The notes below the pieces were generated by a model. The model was not told the origin of the DNA and ran no database searches. It saw nothing but the letters and a program-made list of their open reading frames with translations. Below are positions 21,171-34,623 of a stretch of DNA of 64,000 bases, one piece after another. Position 1 is the first letter of the stretch. Every line of letters begins with the position of its first letter. Origin of the DNA: Nemertoderma westbladi (taxonomy: Eukaryota > Xenacoelomorpha > Nemertodermatida > Nemertodermatidae); the NCBI GenBank assembly GCA_032718475.1, contig JAUCBJ010001542.1, positions 17,360-81,359 of the forward strand, read 5' to 3'. A program made the translations under genes and the position numbers.

Positions 21171-24100
21171 CATGTCAGCGAGGGAATGCAGCAGTTATGC
21201 TGCCTATCTCTCAGTCGGGTCAGCGTCTGTTGGGTGTTTGTCCATCGAGTCAGTGAAGGAATGCAGCAGCTTTGCTGCCTATCTCTCAGTCGGGTCAGCG
21301 TCTGTTGGGTGTTTGGTTTGTCCATCGAGTCAGTGAAGGAATGCAGCAGTTATGCTGCCTATCTCTCAGTCGGGTCAGCGTCTGTTGGGTGTTTGGTTTG
21401 TCCATCGAGTCAGTGAAGGAATGCAGCAGTTATGCTGCCTATCTCTCAGTCGGGTCAGCGTCTGTTGGGTGTTTGTACATCGAGTCAGTGAAGGAATGCA
21501 GCAGCTTTGCTGCCTATCTCTCAGTCGGGTCAGCGTCTGTTGGGTGTTTGGTTTGTCCATCGAGTCAGTGAAGGAATGCAGCAGTTATGCTGCCTATCTC
21601 TCAGCGTCTGTTGGGTGTTTGTCCATCGAGTCAGTGAAGGAATGCAGCAGTTATGCTGCCTATCTCTCAGTCGGGTCAGCGTCTGTTGGGTGTTTGTCCA
21701 TCGAGTCAGTGAAGGAATGCAGCAGTTATGCTGCCTATCTCTCAGTCGGGTCAGCGTCTGTTGGGTGTTTGTCCATCGAGTCAGTGAAGGAATGCAGCAG
21801 TTATGCTGCCTATCTCTCAGTCGGGTCAGCGTCTGTTGGGTGTTTGTCCATCGAGTCAGTGAAGGAATGCAGCAGTTATGCTGCCTATCTCTCAGTCGGG
21901 TCAGCGTCTGTTGGGTGTTTGTCCATCGAGTCAGTGAAGGAATGCAGCAGTTATGCTGCCTATCTCTCAGTCGGGTCAGCGTCTGTTGGGTGTTTGTCCA
22001 TCGAGTCAGTGAAGGAATGCAGCAGTTATGCTGCCTATCTCTCAGTCGGGTCAGCGTCTGTTGGGTGTTTGTCCATCGAGTCAGTGAAGGAATGCAGCAG
22101 TTATGCTGCCTATCTCTCAGTCGGGTCAGCGTCTGTTGGGTGTTTGTCCATCGAGTCAGTGAAGGAATGCAGCAGTTATGCTGCCTATCTCTCAGTCGGG
22201 TCAGCGTCTGTTGGGTGTTTGTCCATCGAGTCAGTGAAGGAATGCAGCAGTTATGCTGCCTATCTCTCAGTCGGGTCAGCGTCTGTTGGGTGTTTGGTTT
22301 GTCCATCGAGTCAGTGAAGGAATGCAGCAGTTATGCTGCCTATCTCTCAGTCGGGTCAGCGTCTGTTGGGTGTTTGTACATCGAGTCAGTGAAGGAATGC
22401 AGCAGCTTTGCTGCCTATCTCTCAGTCGGGTCAGCGTCTGTTGGGTGTTTGGTTTGTCCATCGAGTCAGTGAAGGAATGCAGCAGTTATGCTGCCTATCT
22501 CTCAGTCGGGTCAGCGTCTGTTGGGTGTTGGTTTGTCCATCGAGTCAGTGAAGGAATGCAGCAGTTATGCTGCCTATCTCTCAGTCGGGTCAGCGTCTGT
22601 TGGGTGTTTGGTTTGTCCATCGAGTCAGTGAAGGAATGCAGCAGTTATGCTGCCTATCTCTCAGTCGGGTCAGCGTCTGTTGGGTGTTTGTCCATCGAGT
22701 CAGTGAAGGAATGCAGCAGTTATGCTGCCTATCTCTCAGTCGGGTCAGCGTCTGTTGGGTGTTTGTCCATCGAGTCAGTGAAGGAATGCAGCAGTTATGC
22801 TGCCTATCTCTCAGTCGGGTCAGCGTCTGTTGGGTGTTTGTACATCGAGTCAGTGAAGGAATGCAGCAGTTATGCTGCCTATCTCTCAGTCGGGTCAGCG
22901 TCTGTTGGGTGTTTGTACATCGAGTCAGTGAAGGAATGCAGCAGTTATGCTGCCTATCTCTCAGTCGGGTCAGCGTCTGTTGGGTGTTTGTCCATCGAGT
23001 CAGTGAAGGAATGCAGCAGTTATGCTGCCTATCTCTCAGTCGGGTCAGCGTCTGTTGGGTGTTTGTCCATCGAGTCAGTGAAGGAATGCAGCAGTTATGC
23101 TGCCTATCTCTCAGTCGGGTCAGCGTCTGTTGGGTGTTTGTCCATCGAGTCAGTGAAGGAATGCAGCAGTTATGCTGCCTATCTCTCAGTCGGGTCAGCG
23201 TCTGTTGGGTGTTTGTCCATCGAGTCAGTGAAGGAATGCAGCAGTTATGCTGCCTATCTCTCAGTCGGGTCAGCGTCTGTTGGGTGTTTGTCCATCGAGT
23301 CAGTGAAGGAATGCAGCAGTTATGCTGCCTATCTCTCAGTCGGGTCAGCGTCTGTTGGGTGTTTGTCCATCGAGTCAGTGAAGGAATGCAGCAGTTATGC
23401 TGCCTATCTCTCAGTCGGGTCAGCGTCTGTTGGGTGTTTGGTTTGTCCATCGAGTCAGTGAAGGAATGCAGCAGTTATGCTGCCTATCTCTCAGTCGGGT
23501 CAGCGTCTGTTGGGTGTTTGTACATCGAGTCAGTGAAGGAATGCAGCAGCTTTGCTGCCTATCTCTCAGTCGGGTCAGCGTCTGTTGGGTGTTTGGTTTG
23601 TCCATCGAGTCAGTGAAGGAATGCAGCAGTTATGCTGCCTATCTCTCAGTCGGGTCAGCGTCTGTTGGGTGTTTGTACATCGAGTCAGTGAAGGAATGCA
23701 GCAGTTATGCTGCCTATCTCTCAGTCGGGTCAGCGTCTGTTGGGTGTTTGTACATCGAGTCAGTGAAGGAATGCAGCAGTTATGCTGCCTATCTCTCAGT
23801 CGGGTCAGCGTCTGTTGGGTGTTTGGTTTGTCCATCGAGTCAGTGAAGGAATGCAGCAGTTATGCTGCCTATCTCTCAGTCGGGTCAGCGTCTGTTGGGT
23901 GTTTGGTTTGTCCATCGAGTCAGTGAAGGAATGCAGCAGTTATGCTGCCTATCTCTCAGTCGGGTCAGCGTCTGTTGGGTGTTTGTACATCGAGTCAGTG
24001 AAGGAATGCAGCAGCTTATGCTGCCTATCTCTCAGTCGGGTCAGCGTCTGTTGGGTGTTTGGTTTGTCCATCGAGTCAGTGAAGGAATGCAGCAGTTATG

Positions 24101-27100
24101 CTGCCTATCTCTCAGTCGGGTCAGCGTCTGTTGGGTGTTTGTACATCGAGTCAGTGAAGGAATGCAGCAGTTATGCTGCCTATCTCTCAGTCGGGTCAGC
24201 GTCTGTTGGGTGTTTGGTTTGTCCATCGAGTCAGTGAAGGAATGCAGCAGTTATGCTGCCTATCTCTCAGTCGGGTCAGCGTCTGTTGGGTGTTTGTACA
24301 TCGAGTCAGTGAAGGAATGCAGCAGTTATGCTGCCTATCTCTCAGTCGGGTCAGCGTCTGTTGGGTGTTTGTACATCGAGTCAGTGAAGGAATGCAGCAG
24401 TTATGCTGCCTATCTCTCAGTCGGGTCAGCGTCTGTTGGGTGTTTGTCCATCGAGTCAGTGAAGGAATGCAGCAGTTATGCTGCCTATCTCTCAGTCGGG
24501 TCAGCGTCTGTTGGGTGTTTGTACATCGAGTCAGTGAAGGAATGCAGCAGTTATGCTGCCTATCTCTCAGTCGGGTCAGCGTCTGTTGGGTGTTTGTACA
24601 TCGAGTCAGTGAAGGAATGCAGCAGTTATGCTGCCTATCTCTCAGTCGGGTCAGCGTCTGTTGGGTGTTTGTACATCGAGTCAGTGAAGGAATGCAGCAG
24701 TTATGCTGCCTATCTCTCAGTCGGGTCAGCGTCTGTTGGGTGTTTGGTTTGTCCATCGAGTCAGTGAAGGAATGCAGCAGTTATGCTGCCTATCTCTCAG
24801 TCGGGTCAGCGTCTGTTGGGTGTTTGGTTTGTCCATCGAGTCAGTGAAGGAATGCAGCAGTTATGCTGCCTATCTCTCAGTCGGGTCAGCGTCTGTTGGG
24901 TGTTTGGTTTGTCCATCGAGTCAGTGAAGGAATGCAGCAGTTATGCTGCCTATCTCTCAGTCGGGTCAGCGTCTGTTGGGTGTTTGTACATCGAGTCAGT
25001 GAAGGAATGCAGCAGCTTTGCTGCCTATCTCTCAGTCGGGTCAGCGTCTGTTGGGTGTTTGGTTTGTCCATCGAGTCAGTGAAGGAATGCAGCAGTTATG
25101 CTGCCTATCTCTCAGTCGGGTCAGCGTCTGTTGGGTGTTTGTACATCGAGTCAGTGAAGGAATGCAGCAGTTATGCTGCCTATCTCTCAGTCGGGTCAGC
25201 GTCTGTTGGGTGTTTGTCCATCGAGTCAGTGAAGGAATGCAGCAGTTATGCTGCCTATCTCTCAGTCGGGTCAGCGTCTGTTGGGTGTTTGTCCATCGAG
25301 TCAGTGAAGGAATGCAGCAGTTATGCTGCCTATCTCTCAGTCGGGTCAGCGTCTGTTGGGTGTTTGTCCATCGAGTCAGTGAAGGAATGCAGCAGTTATG
25401 CTGCCTATCTCTCAGTCGGGTCAGCGTCTGTTGGGTGTTTGTCCATCGAGTCAGTGAAGGAATGCAGCAGTTATGCTGCCTATCTCTCAGTCGGGTCAGC
25501 GTCTGTTGGGTGTTTGTCCATCGAGTCAGTGAAGGAATGCAGCAGTTATGCTGCCTATCTCTCAGTCGGGTCAGCGTCTGTTGGGTGTTTGTCCATCGAG
25601 TCAGTGAAGGAATGCAGCAGTTATGCTGCCTATCTCTCAGTCGGGTCAGCGTCTGTTGGGTGTTTGTCCATCGAGTCAGTGAAGGAATGCAGCAGTTATG
25701 CTGCCTATCTCTCAGTCGGGTCAGCGTCTGTTGGGTGTTTGTCCATCGAGTCAGTGAAGGAATGCAGCAGTTATGCTGCCTATCTCTCAGTCGGGTCAGC
25801 GTCTGTTGGGTGTTTGTCCATCGAGTCAGTGAAGGAATGCAGCAGTTATGCTGCCTATCTCTCAGTCGGGTCAGCGTCTGTTGGGTGTTTGTCCATCGAG
25901 TCAGTGAAGGAATGCAGCAGTTATGCTGCCTATCTCTCAGTCGGGTCAGCGTCTGTTGGGTGTTTGTCCATCGAGTCAGTGAAGGAATGCAGCAGTTATG
26001 CTGCCTATCTCTCAGTCGGGTCAGCGTCTGTTGGGTGTTTGTCCATCGAGTCAGTGAAGGAATGCAGCAGTTATGCTGCCTATCTCTCAGTCGGGTCAGC
26101 GTCTGTTGGGTGTTTGTCCATCGAGTCAGTGAAGGAATGCAGCAGTTATGCTGCCTATCTCTCAGTCGGGTCAGCGTCTGTTGGGTGTTTGTACATCGAG
26201 TCAGTGAAGGAATGCAGCAGCTTATGCTGCCTATCTCTCAGTCGGGTCAGCGTCTGTTGGGTGTTTGGTTTGTCCATCGAGTCAGTGAAGGAATGCAGCA
26301 GCTTTGCTGCCTATCTCTCAGTCGGGTCAGCGTCTGTTGGGTGTTTGGTTTGTCCATCGAGTCAGTGAAGGAATGCAGCAGTTATGCTGCCTATCTCTCA
26401 GTCGGGTCAGCGTCTGTTGGGTGTTTGGTTTGTCCATCGAGTCAGTGAAGGAATGCAGCAGTTATGCTGCCTATCTCTCAGTCGGGTCAGCGTCTGTTGG
26501 GTGTTTGGTTTGTCCATCGAGTCAGTGAAGGAATGCAGCAGTTATGCTGCCTATCTCTCAGTCGGGTCAGCGTCTGTTGGGTGTTTGTACATCGAGTCAG
26601 TGAAGGAATGCAGCAGTCTTTGCTGCCTATCTCTCAGTCGGGTCAGCGTCTGTTGGGTGTTTGGTTTGTCCATCGAGTCAGTGAAGGAATGCAGCAGTTA
26701 TGCTGCCTATCTCTCAGTCGGGTCAGCGTCTGTTGGGTGTTTGTCCATCGAGTCAGTGAAGGAATGCAGCAGTTATGCTGCCTATCTCTCAGTCGGGTCA
26801 GCGTCTGTTGGGTGTTTGGTTTGTCCATCGAGTCAGTGAAGGAATGCAGCAGTTATGCTGCCTATCTCTCAGTCGGGTCAGCGTCTGTTGGGTGTTTGGT
26901 TTGTCCATCGAGTCAGTGAAGGAATGCAGCAGTTATGCTGCCTATCTCTCAGTCGGGTCAGCGTCTGTTGGGTGTTTGTCCATCGAGTCAGTGAAGGAAT
27001 GCAGCAGTTATGCTGCCTATCTCTCAGTCGGGTCAGCGTCTGTTGGGTGTTTGGTTTGTCCATCGAGTCAGTGAAGGAATGCAGCAGTTATGCTGCCTAT

Positions 27101-30100
27101 CTCTCAGTCGGGTCAGCGTCTGTTGGGTGTTTGTCCATCGAGTCAGTGAAGGAATGCAGCAGCTTTGCTGCCTATCTCTCAGTCGGGTCAGCGTCTGTTG
27201 GGTGTTTGGTTTGTCCATCGAGTCAGTGAAGGAATGCAGCAGCTTTGCTGCCTATCTCTCAGTCGGGTCAGCGTCTGTTGGGTGTTTGTCCATCGAGTCA
27301 GTGAAGGAATGCAGCAGCTTTGCTGCCTATCTCTCAGTCGGGTCAGCGTCTGTTGGGTGTTTGTCCATCGAGTCAGTGAAGGAATGCAGCAGTTATGCTG
27401 CCTATCTCTCAGTCGGGTCAGCGTCTGTTGGGTGTTTGTCCATCGAGTCAGTGAAGGAATGCAGCAGTTATGCTGCCTATCTCTCAGTCGGGTCAGCGTC
27501 TGTTGGGTGTTTGGTTTGTCCATCGAGTCAGTGAAGGAATGCAGCAGCTTTGCTGCCTATCTCTCAGTCGGGTCAGCGTCTGTTGGGTGTTTGGTTTGTC
27601 CATCGAGTCAGTGAAGGAATGCAGCAGCTTTGCTGCCTATCTCTCAGTCGGGTCAGCGTCTGTTGGGTGTTTGTCCATCGAGTCAGTGAAGGAATGCAGC
27701 AGCTTTGCTGCCTATCTCTCAGTCGGGTCAGCGTCTGTTGGGTGTTTGTCCATCGAGTCAGTGAAGGAATGCAGCAGTTATGCTGCCTATCTCTCAGTCG
27801 GGTCAGCGTCTGTTGGGTGTTTGTCCATCGAGTCAGTGAAGGAATGCAGCAGTTATGCTGCCTATCTCTCAGTCGGGTCAGCGTCTGTTGGGTGTTTGGT
27901 TTGTCCATCGAGTCAGTGAAGGAATGCAGCAGCTTTGCTGCCTATCTCTCAGTCGGGTCAGCGTCTGTTGGGTGTTTGTCCATCGAGTCAGTGAAGGAAT
28001 GCAGCAGCTTTGCTGCCTATCTCTCAGTCGGGTCAGCGTCTGTTGGGTGTTTGTCCATCGAGTCAGTGAAGGAATGCAGCAGTTATGCTGCCTATCTCTC
28101 AGTCGGGTCAGCGTCTGTTGGGTGTTTGTCCATCGAGTCAGTGAAGGAATGCAGCAGTTATGCTGCCTATCTCTCAGTCGGGTCAGCGTCTGTTGGGTTT
28201 TTGTACATCGAGTCAGTGAAGGAATGCAGCAGCTTTGCTGCCTATCTCTCAGTCGGGTCAGCGTCTGTTGGGTGTTTGGTTTGTCCATCGAGTCAGTGAA
28301 GGAATGCAGCAGTTATGCTGCCTATCTCTCAGTCGGGTCAGCGTCTGTTGGGTGTTTGGTTTGTCCATCGAGTCAGTGAAGGAATGCAGCAGTTATGCTG
28401 CCTATCTCTCAGTCGGGTCAGCGTCTGTTGGGTGTTTGTACATCGAGTCAGCGAAGGAATGCAGCAGCTTTGCTGCCTATCTCTCAGTCGGGTCAGCGTC
28501 TGTTGGGTGTTTGGTTTGTCCATCGAGTCAGTGAAGGAATGCAGCAGCTTTGCTGCCTATCTCTCAGTCGGGTCAGCGTCTGTTGGGTGTTTGGTTTGTC
28601 CATCGAGTCAGTGAAGGAATGCAGCAGTTATGCTGCCTATCTCTCAGTCGGGTCAGCGTCTGTTGGGTGTTTGTCCATCGAGTCAGTGAAGGAATGCAGC
28701 AGTTATGCTGCCTATCTCTCAGTCGGGTCAGCGTCTGTTGGGTTTTTGTACATCGAGTCAGTGAAGGAATGCAGCAGCTTTGCTGCCTATCTCTCAGTCG
28801 GGTCAGCGTCTGTTGGGTGTTTGGTTTGTCCATCGAGTCAGTGAAGGAATGCAGCAGTTATGCTGCCTATCTCTCAGTCGGGTCAGCGTCTGTTGGGTGT
28901 TTGGTTTGTCCATCGAGTCAGTGAAGGAATGCAGCAGTTATGCTGCCTATCTCTTAGTCGGGTCAGCGTCTGTTGGGTGTTTGTACATCGAGTCAGCGAA
29001 GGAATGCAGCAGCTTTGCTGCCTATCTCTCAGTCGGGTCAGCGTCTGTTGGGTGTTTGGTTTGTCCATCGAGTCAGTGAAGGAATGCAGCAGTTATGCTG
29101 CCTATCTCTCAGTCGGGTCAGCGTCTGTTGGGTGTTTGTACATCGAGTCAGTGAAGGAATGCATCAGCTTTGCTGCCTATCTCTCAGTCGGGTCAGCGTC
29201 TGTTGGGTGTTTGGTTTGTCCATCGAGTCAGTGAAGGAATGCAGCAGTTATGCTGCCTATCTCTCAGTCGGGTCAGTGTCTGTTGGGTGTTTGTACATCG
29301 AGTCAGTGAAGGAATGCAGCAGTTATGCTGCCTATCTCTCAGTCGGGTCAGCGTCTGTTGGGTGTTTGTCCATCGAGTCAGTGAAGGAATGCAGCAGTTA
29401 TGCTGCCTATCTCTCAGTCGGGTCAGCGTCTGTTGGGTGTTTGTCCATCGAGTCAGTGAAGGAATGCAGCAGTTATGCTGCCTATCTCTCAGTCGGGTCA
29501 GTGTCTGTTGGGTGTTTGTACATCGAGTCAGTGAAGGAATGCAGCAGTTATGCTGCCTATCTCTCAGTCGGGTCAGCGTCTGTTGGGTGTTTGTACATCG
29601 AGTCAGTGAAGGAATGCAGCAGCTTTGCTGCCTATCTCTCAGTCGGGTCAGCGTCTGTTGGGTGTTTGGTTTGTACATCGAGTCAGTGAAGGAATGCAGC
29701 AGCTTTGCTGCCTATCTCTCAGTCGGGTCAGCGTCTGTTGGGTGTTTGTACATCGAGTCAGTGAAGGAATGCAGCAGCTTTGCTGCCTATCTCTCAGTCG
29801 GGTCAGCGTCTGTTGGGTGTTTGGTTTGTACATCGAGTCAGTGAAGGAATGCAGCAGCTTTGCTGCCTATCTCTCAGTCGGGTCAGCGTCTGTTGGGTGT
29901 TTGGTTTGTCCATCGAGTCAGTGAAGGAATGCAGCAGTTATGCTGCCTATCTCTCAGTCGGGTCAGCGTCTGTTGGGTGTTTGTACATCGAGTCAGTGAA
30001 GGAATGCAGCAGTTATGCTGCCTATCTCTCAGTCGGGTCAGCGTCTGTTGGGTGTTTGGTTTGTCCATCGAGTCAGTGAAGGAATGCAGCAGTTATGCTG

Positions 30101-33100
30101 CCTATCTCTCAGTCGGGTCAGCGTCTGTTGGGTGTTTGTACATCGAGTCAGTGAAGGAATGCAGCAGTTATGCTGCCTATCTCTCAGTCGGGTCAGCGTC
30201 TGTTGGGTGTTTGGTTTGTCCATCGAGTCAGTGAAGGAATGCAGCAGTTATGCTGCCTATCTCTCAGTCGGGTCAGCGTCTGTTGGGTGTTTGTACATCG
30301 AGTCAGTGAAGGAATGCAGCAGTTATGCTGCCTATCTCTCAGTCGGGTCAGCGTCTGTTGGGTGTTTGGTTTGTCCATCGAGTCAGTGAAGGAATGCAGC
30401 AGTTATGCTGCCTATCTCTCAGTCGGGTCAGCGTCTGTTGGGTGTTTGTACATCGAGTCAGTGAAGGAATGCAGCAGTTATGCTGCCTATCTCTCAGTCG
30501 GGTCAGCGTCTGTTGGGTGTTTGGTTTGTCCATCGAGTCAGTGAAGGAATGCAGCAGTTATGCTGCCTATCTCTCAGTCGGGTCAGCGTCTGTTGGGTGT
30601 TTGTACATCGAGTCAGTGAAGGAATGCAGCAGTTATGCTGCCTATCTCTCAGTCGGGTCAGCGTCTGTTGGGTGTTTGGTTTGTCCATCGAGTCAGTGAA
30701 GGAATGCAGCAGTTATGCTGCCTATCTCTCAGTCGGGTCAGCGTCTGTTGGGTGTTTGTACATCGAGTCAGTGAAGGAATGCAGCAGTTATGCTGCCTAT
30801 CTCTCAGTCGGGTCAGCGTCTGTTGGGTGTTTGTACATCGAGTCAGTGAAGGAATGCAGCAGCTTTGCTGCCTATCTCTCAGTCGGGTCAGCGTCTGTTG
30901 GGTGTTTGGTTTGTCCATCGAGTCAGTGAAGGAATGCAGCAGTTATGCTGCCTATCTCTCAGTCGGGTCAGCGTCTGTTGGGTGTTTGTACATCGAGTCA
31001 GTGAAGGAATGCAGCAGCTTTGCTGCCTATCTCTCAGTCGGGTCAGCGTCTGTTGGGTGTTTGTCCATCGAGTCAGTGAAGGAATGCAGCAGTTATGCTG
31101 CCTATCTCTCAGTCGGGTCAGCGTCTGTTGGGTGTTTGTCCATCGAGTCAGTGAAGGAATGCAGCAGTTATGCTGCCTATCTCTCAGTCGGGTCAGCGTC
31201 TGTTGGGTGTTTGTACATCGAGTCAGTGAAGGAATGCAGCAGTTATGCTGCCTATCTCTCAGTCGGGTCAGCGTCTGTTGGGTGTTTGGTTTGTCCATCG
31301 AGTCAGTGAAGGAATGCAGCAGTTATGCTGCCTATCTCTCAGTCGGGTCAGCGTCTGTTGGGTGTTTGTACATCGAGTCAGTGAAGGAATGCAGCAGTTA
31401 TGCTGCCTATCTCTCAGTCGGGTCAGCGTCTGTTGGGTGTTTGGTTTGTCCATCGAGTCAGTGAAGGAATGCAGCAGTTATGCTGCCTATCTCTCAGTCG
31501 GGTCAGCGTCTGTTGGGTGTTTGTACATCGAGTCAGTGAAGGAATGCAGCAGTTATGCTGCCTATCTCTCAGTCGGGTCAGCGTCTGTTGGGTGTTTGTA
31601 CATCGAGTCAGTGAAGGAATGCAGCAGCTTTGCTGCCTATCTCTCAGTCGGGTCAGCGTCTGTTGGGTGTTTGGTTTGTCCATCGAGTCAGTGAAGGAAT
31701 GCAGCAGTTATGCTGCCTATCTCTCAGTCGGGTCAGCGTCTGTTGGGTGTTTGTACATCGAGTCAGTGAAGGAATGCAGCAGTTATGCTGCCTATCTCTC
31801 AGTCGGGTCAGCGTCTGTTGGGTGTTTGTACATCGAGTCAGTGAAGGAATGCAGCAGTTATGCTGCCTATCTCTCAGTCGGGTCAGCGTCTGTTGGGTGT
31901 TTGGTTTGTCCATCGAGTCAGTGAAGGAATGCAGCAGCTTATGCTGCCTATCTCTCAGTCGGGTCAGCGTCTGTTGGGTGTTTGGTTTGTCCATCGAGTC
32001 AGTGAAGGAATGCAGCAGTTATGCTGCCTATCTCTCAGTCGGGTCAGCGTCTGTTGGGTGTTTGTACATCGAGTCAGTGAAGGAATGCAGCAGTTATGCT
32101 GCCTATCTCTCAGTCGGGTCAGCGTCTGTTGGGTGTTTGGTTTGTCCATCGAGTCAGTGAAGGAATGCAGCAGCTTTGCTGCCTATCTCTCAGTCGGGTC
32201 AGCGTCTGTTGGGTGTTTGGTTTGTCCATCGAGTCAGTGAAGGAATGCAGCAGTTATGCTGCCTATCTCTCAGTCGGGTCAGCGTCTGTTGGGTGTTTGT
32301 CCATCGAGTCAGTGAAGGAATGCAGCAGTTATGCTGCCTATCTCTCAGTCGGGTCAGCGTCTGTTGGGTGTTTGGTTTGTACATCGAGTCAGTGAAGGAA
32401 TGCAGCAGCTTTGCTGCCTATCTCTCAGTCGGGTCAGCGTCTGTTGGGTGTTTGGTTTGTCCATCGAGTCAGTGAAGGAATGCAGCAGTTATGCTGCCTA
32501 TCTCTCAGTCGGGTCAGCGTCTGTTGGGTGTTTGTCCATCGAGTCAGTGAAGGAATGCAGCAGTTATGCTGCCTATCTCTCAGTCGGGTCAGCGTCTGTT
32601 GGGTGTTTGTACATCGAGTCAGTGAAGGAATGCAGCAGTTATGCTGCCTATCTCTCAGTCGGGTCAGCGTCTGTTGGGTGTTTGTACATCGAGTCAGTGA
32701 AGGAATGCAGCAGCTTTGCTGCCTATCTCTCAGTCGGGTCAGCGTCTGTTGGGTGTTTGGTTTGTCCATCGAGTCAGTGAAGGAATGCAGCAGTTATGCT
32801 GCCTATCTTTCAGTCGGGTCAGCGTCTGTTGGGTGTTTGTACATCGAGTCAGTGAAGGAATGCAGCAGTTATGCTGCCTATCTCTCAGTCGGGTCAGCGT
32901 CTGTTGGGTGTTTGGTTTGTACATCGAGTCAGTGAAGGAATGCAGCAGCTTATGCTGCCTATCTCTCAGTCGGGTCAGCGTCTGTTGGGTGTTTGTCCAT
33001 CGAGTCAGTGAAGGAATGCAGCAGTTATGCTGCCTATCTCTCAGTCGGGTCAGCGTCTGTTGGGTGTTTGTCCATCGAGTCAGTGAAGGAATGCAGCAGT

Positions 33101-33565
33101 TATGCTGCCTATCTCTCAGTCGGGTCAGCGTCTGTTGGGTGTTTGTACATCGAGTCAGTGAAGGAATGCAGCAGCTTTGCTGCCTATCTCTCAGTCGGGT
33201 CAGCGTCTTTTGGGTGTTTGTCCATCGAGTCAGTGAAGGAATGCAGCAGTTATGCTGCCTATCTCTCAGTCGGGTCAGCGTCTGTTGGGTGTTTGTCCAT
33301 CGAGTCAGTGAAGGAATGCAGCAGTTATGCTGCCTATCTCTCAGTCGGGTCAGCGTCTGTTGGGTGTTTGTCCATCGAGTCAGTGAAGGAATGCAGCAGT
33401 TATGCTGCCTATCTCTCAGTCGGGTCAGCGTCTGTTGGGTGTTTGGTTTGTCCATCGAGTCAGTGAAGGAATGCAGCAGTTATGCTGCCTATCTCTCAGT
33501 CGGGTCAGCGTCTGTTGGGTGTTTGTCCATCGAGTCAGTGAAGGAATGCAGCAGTTATGCTGCTT
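21171..33565. repeat. 12.4-kb satellite of 75-bp and 80-bp units with a constant hairpin
   Basis: About 160 units are arranged head to tail. The 75-bp unit starts ATCGAGTCAGTGAAGGAATG, continues with GCAGCA-loop-TGCTGC, then CTATCTCTCAGTCGGGTCAG and CGTCTGTTGGGTGTTTG. The 80-bp form has an extra GTTTG before the next unit. Junctions are TCC, TAC or GGTTTGTCC, and the hairpin loop is GTTA or GCTT. Blocks of pure 75-mers (for example 21657-22260 and 25200-26180) alternate with higher-order blocks: a 155-bp dimer at 29860-30700 and a 385-bp pentamer at 27165-27934. Long frames here repeat a 25-residue peptide in phase and are not genes. The last unit decays at 33560. The array lies in the 38-kb nAChR intron. 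Confidence 0.97.
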
Positions 33566-34040
33566 ACCACTCCATCGGGTCAGTGGTACTTCTGCTTACC
33601 GCTCGCCCCTCACAATCCCTTTTGGGATTGGTCCTAAGGCAAGTTGATCAGCTTCGCTCGGGTTTTGTCATTCTCTAACGTTTCCTTTTGTCGACGTGCC
33701 CCCAAGTCATTTTCAGGCTGACTTTTCCGGCTAGTAACACGCTGATCAGCGCCGCTCAGGGTCCCATCCCTTACAGTGTCAATACTGACGAACTCGTGAC
33801 AGTACTGCACAGGCTTGTCCCTTGCACTAGGCTAGGCCTAGGCTTGGCAGTCAGGAACTCTACCTGAAGCCATTTTGTACTTATTTCTTGGCCATGTTGG
33901 CCCCTTTATTACCTTGGGGAAGTGATTGTTTGTTGTTTAGTTTTCCGACAAAACTGCCAGAAATGGAGTAATTTTCATTTTATGAATTTCTAGTTTTTCT
34001 GGTTTATGAATTTAATATACGCCCGACAAAATAAGTGTGT
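33566..34040. other. Unique spacer between satellites
   Basis: It opens with a decayed satellite unit (CCATCGGGTCAGTGGTACTT), then GC-balanced sequence with GGCTAGGCCTAGGC near 33830. No gene, terminal repeat or RNA motif is recognised. Confidence 0.4.
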
Positions 34041-34480
34041 TTAATAAAACTGTGTGTAATATAATGTATCTGTGTGTAATGTAATGTATCTTTGTGTAAT
34101 GTAATGTATCTGTGTGTAATGTAATGTAATGTATCTGTGTGTAATGTAATGTAATGTATCTGTGTGTAATGTAATGTAATGTATCTGTGTGTAATGTAAT
34201 GCAATGTATCTGTGTGTAATGAAATGCATCTGTGTGTAATGTAATGTATCTGTGTGTAATGCAATGTATGTGTGTGTAATGAATGTATCTGTGTGTAATG
34301 TAATGTATCTGTGTGTAATGTAATGTAATGTATCTGGATCCAATATAATGTATCTGTGAGTAATGTAATGTAATGTATCTATGTGTAATGTACTGTAATG
34401 TATCTTTGTGTAATGTAATTTAATGTATCTGTGTGTAATGTAATGTAATGTGTCTTTGTGTAATTTAATGTATCTGTGTG
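34041..34480. repeat. Tandem repeat, 15/20-bp variant of the TGTGTGTAATGTATC satellite
   Basis: The units are TGTGTGTAATGTAATGTATC, the 15-bp satellite unit with an extra TAATG, and they alternate with plain 15-bp units. This is the left edge of a satellite domain that continues to 52080. Confidence 0.93.
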
Positions 34481-34485
34481 TTTTA

Positions 34486-34623
34486 GGGCGGGATTGCTCA
34501 GTTGGTTGAGTGCAGGGCCTGCAATATATTGGTTGTAGGTTCAACCCCACAAGAGTCCACTCTGCGTTTCATCCCCTGAGGTCGAAAAAATGAGAAGCAG
34601 TTAAATTACTGGGAGCAAAACAA
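34486..34623 (+). mobile_element. tRNA-derived SINE, copy 1
   Basis: The head GGGCGGGATTGCTCAGTTGG contains an A-box-like TTGCTCAGTTGG (about 34494-34505). A B-box GGTTCAACCCC lies at 34538-34548, about 33 bases on, the spacing of an internal RNA polymerase III promoter. After the tRNA-like part comes a body with TTTCATCCCCTGAGGTCG and AAATTACTGGGAGCAAAACA. It is not a plausible tRNA gene because it runs on without a paired acceptor end. An almost identical copy stands 1650 bp to the right in the same satellite context. Confidence 0.8.

Noticed and set aside
21171-33565. CRISPR-like regular repeats
   Set aside because: Units are contiguous and contain no unique spacers; the genome is animal.
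21186-33678. Many 60-500-codon frames with a 25-residue repeat (VKECSSYAAYLSVGSASVG)
   Set aside because: Same cause: 75-bp satellite units in phase. Frames end wherever an 80-bp unit shifts the phase, with no sign of selection.
34486-34560. Functional tRNA gene
   Set aside because: A- and B-boxes are present but the acceptor stem does not close and the sequence continues as a SINE body; treated as tRNA-derived SINE.
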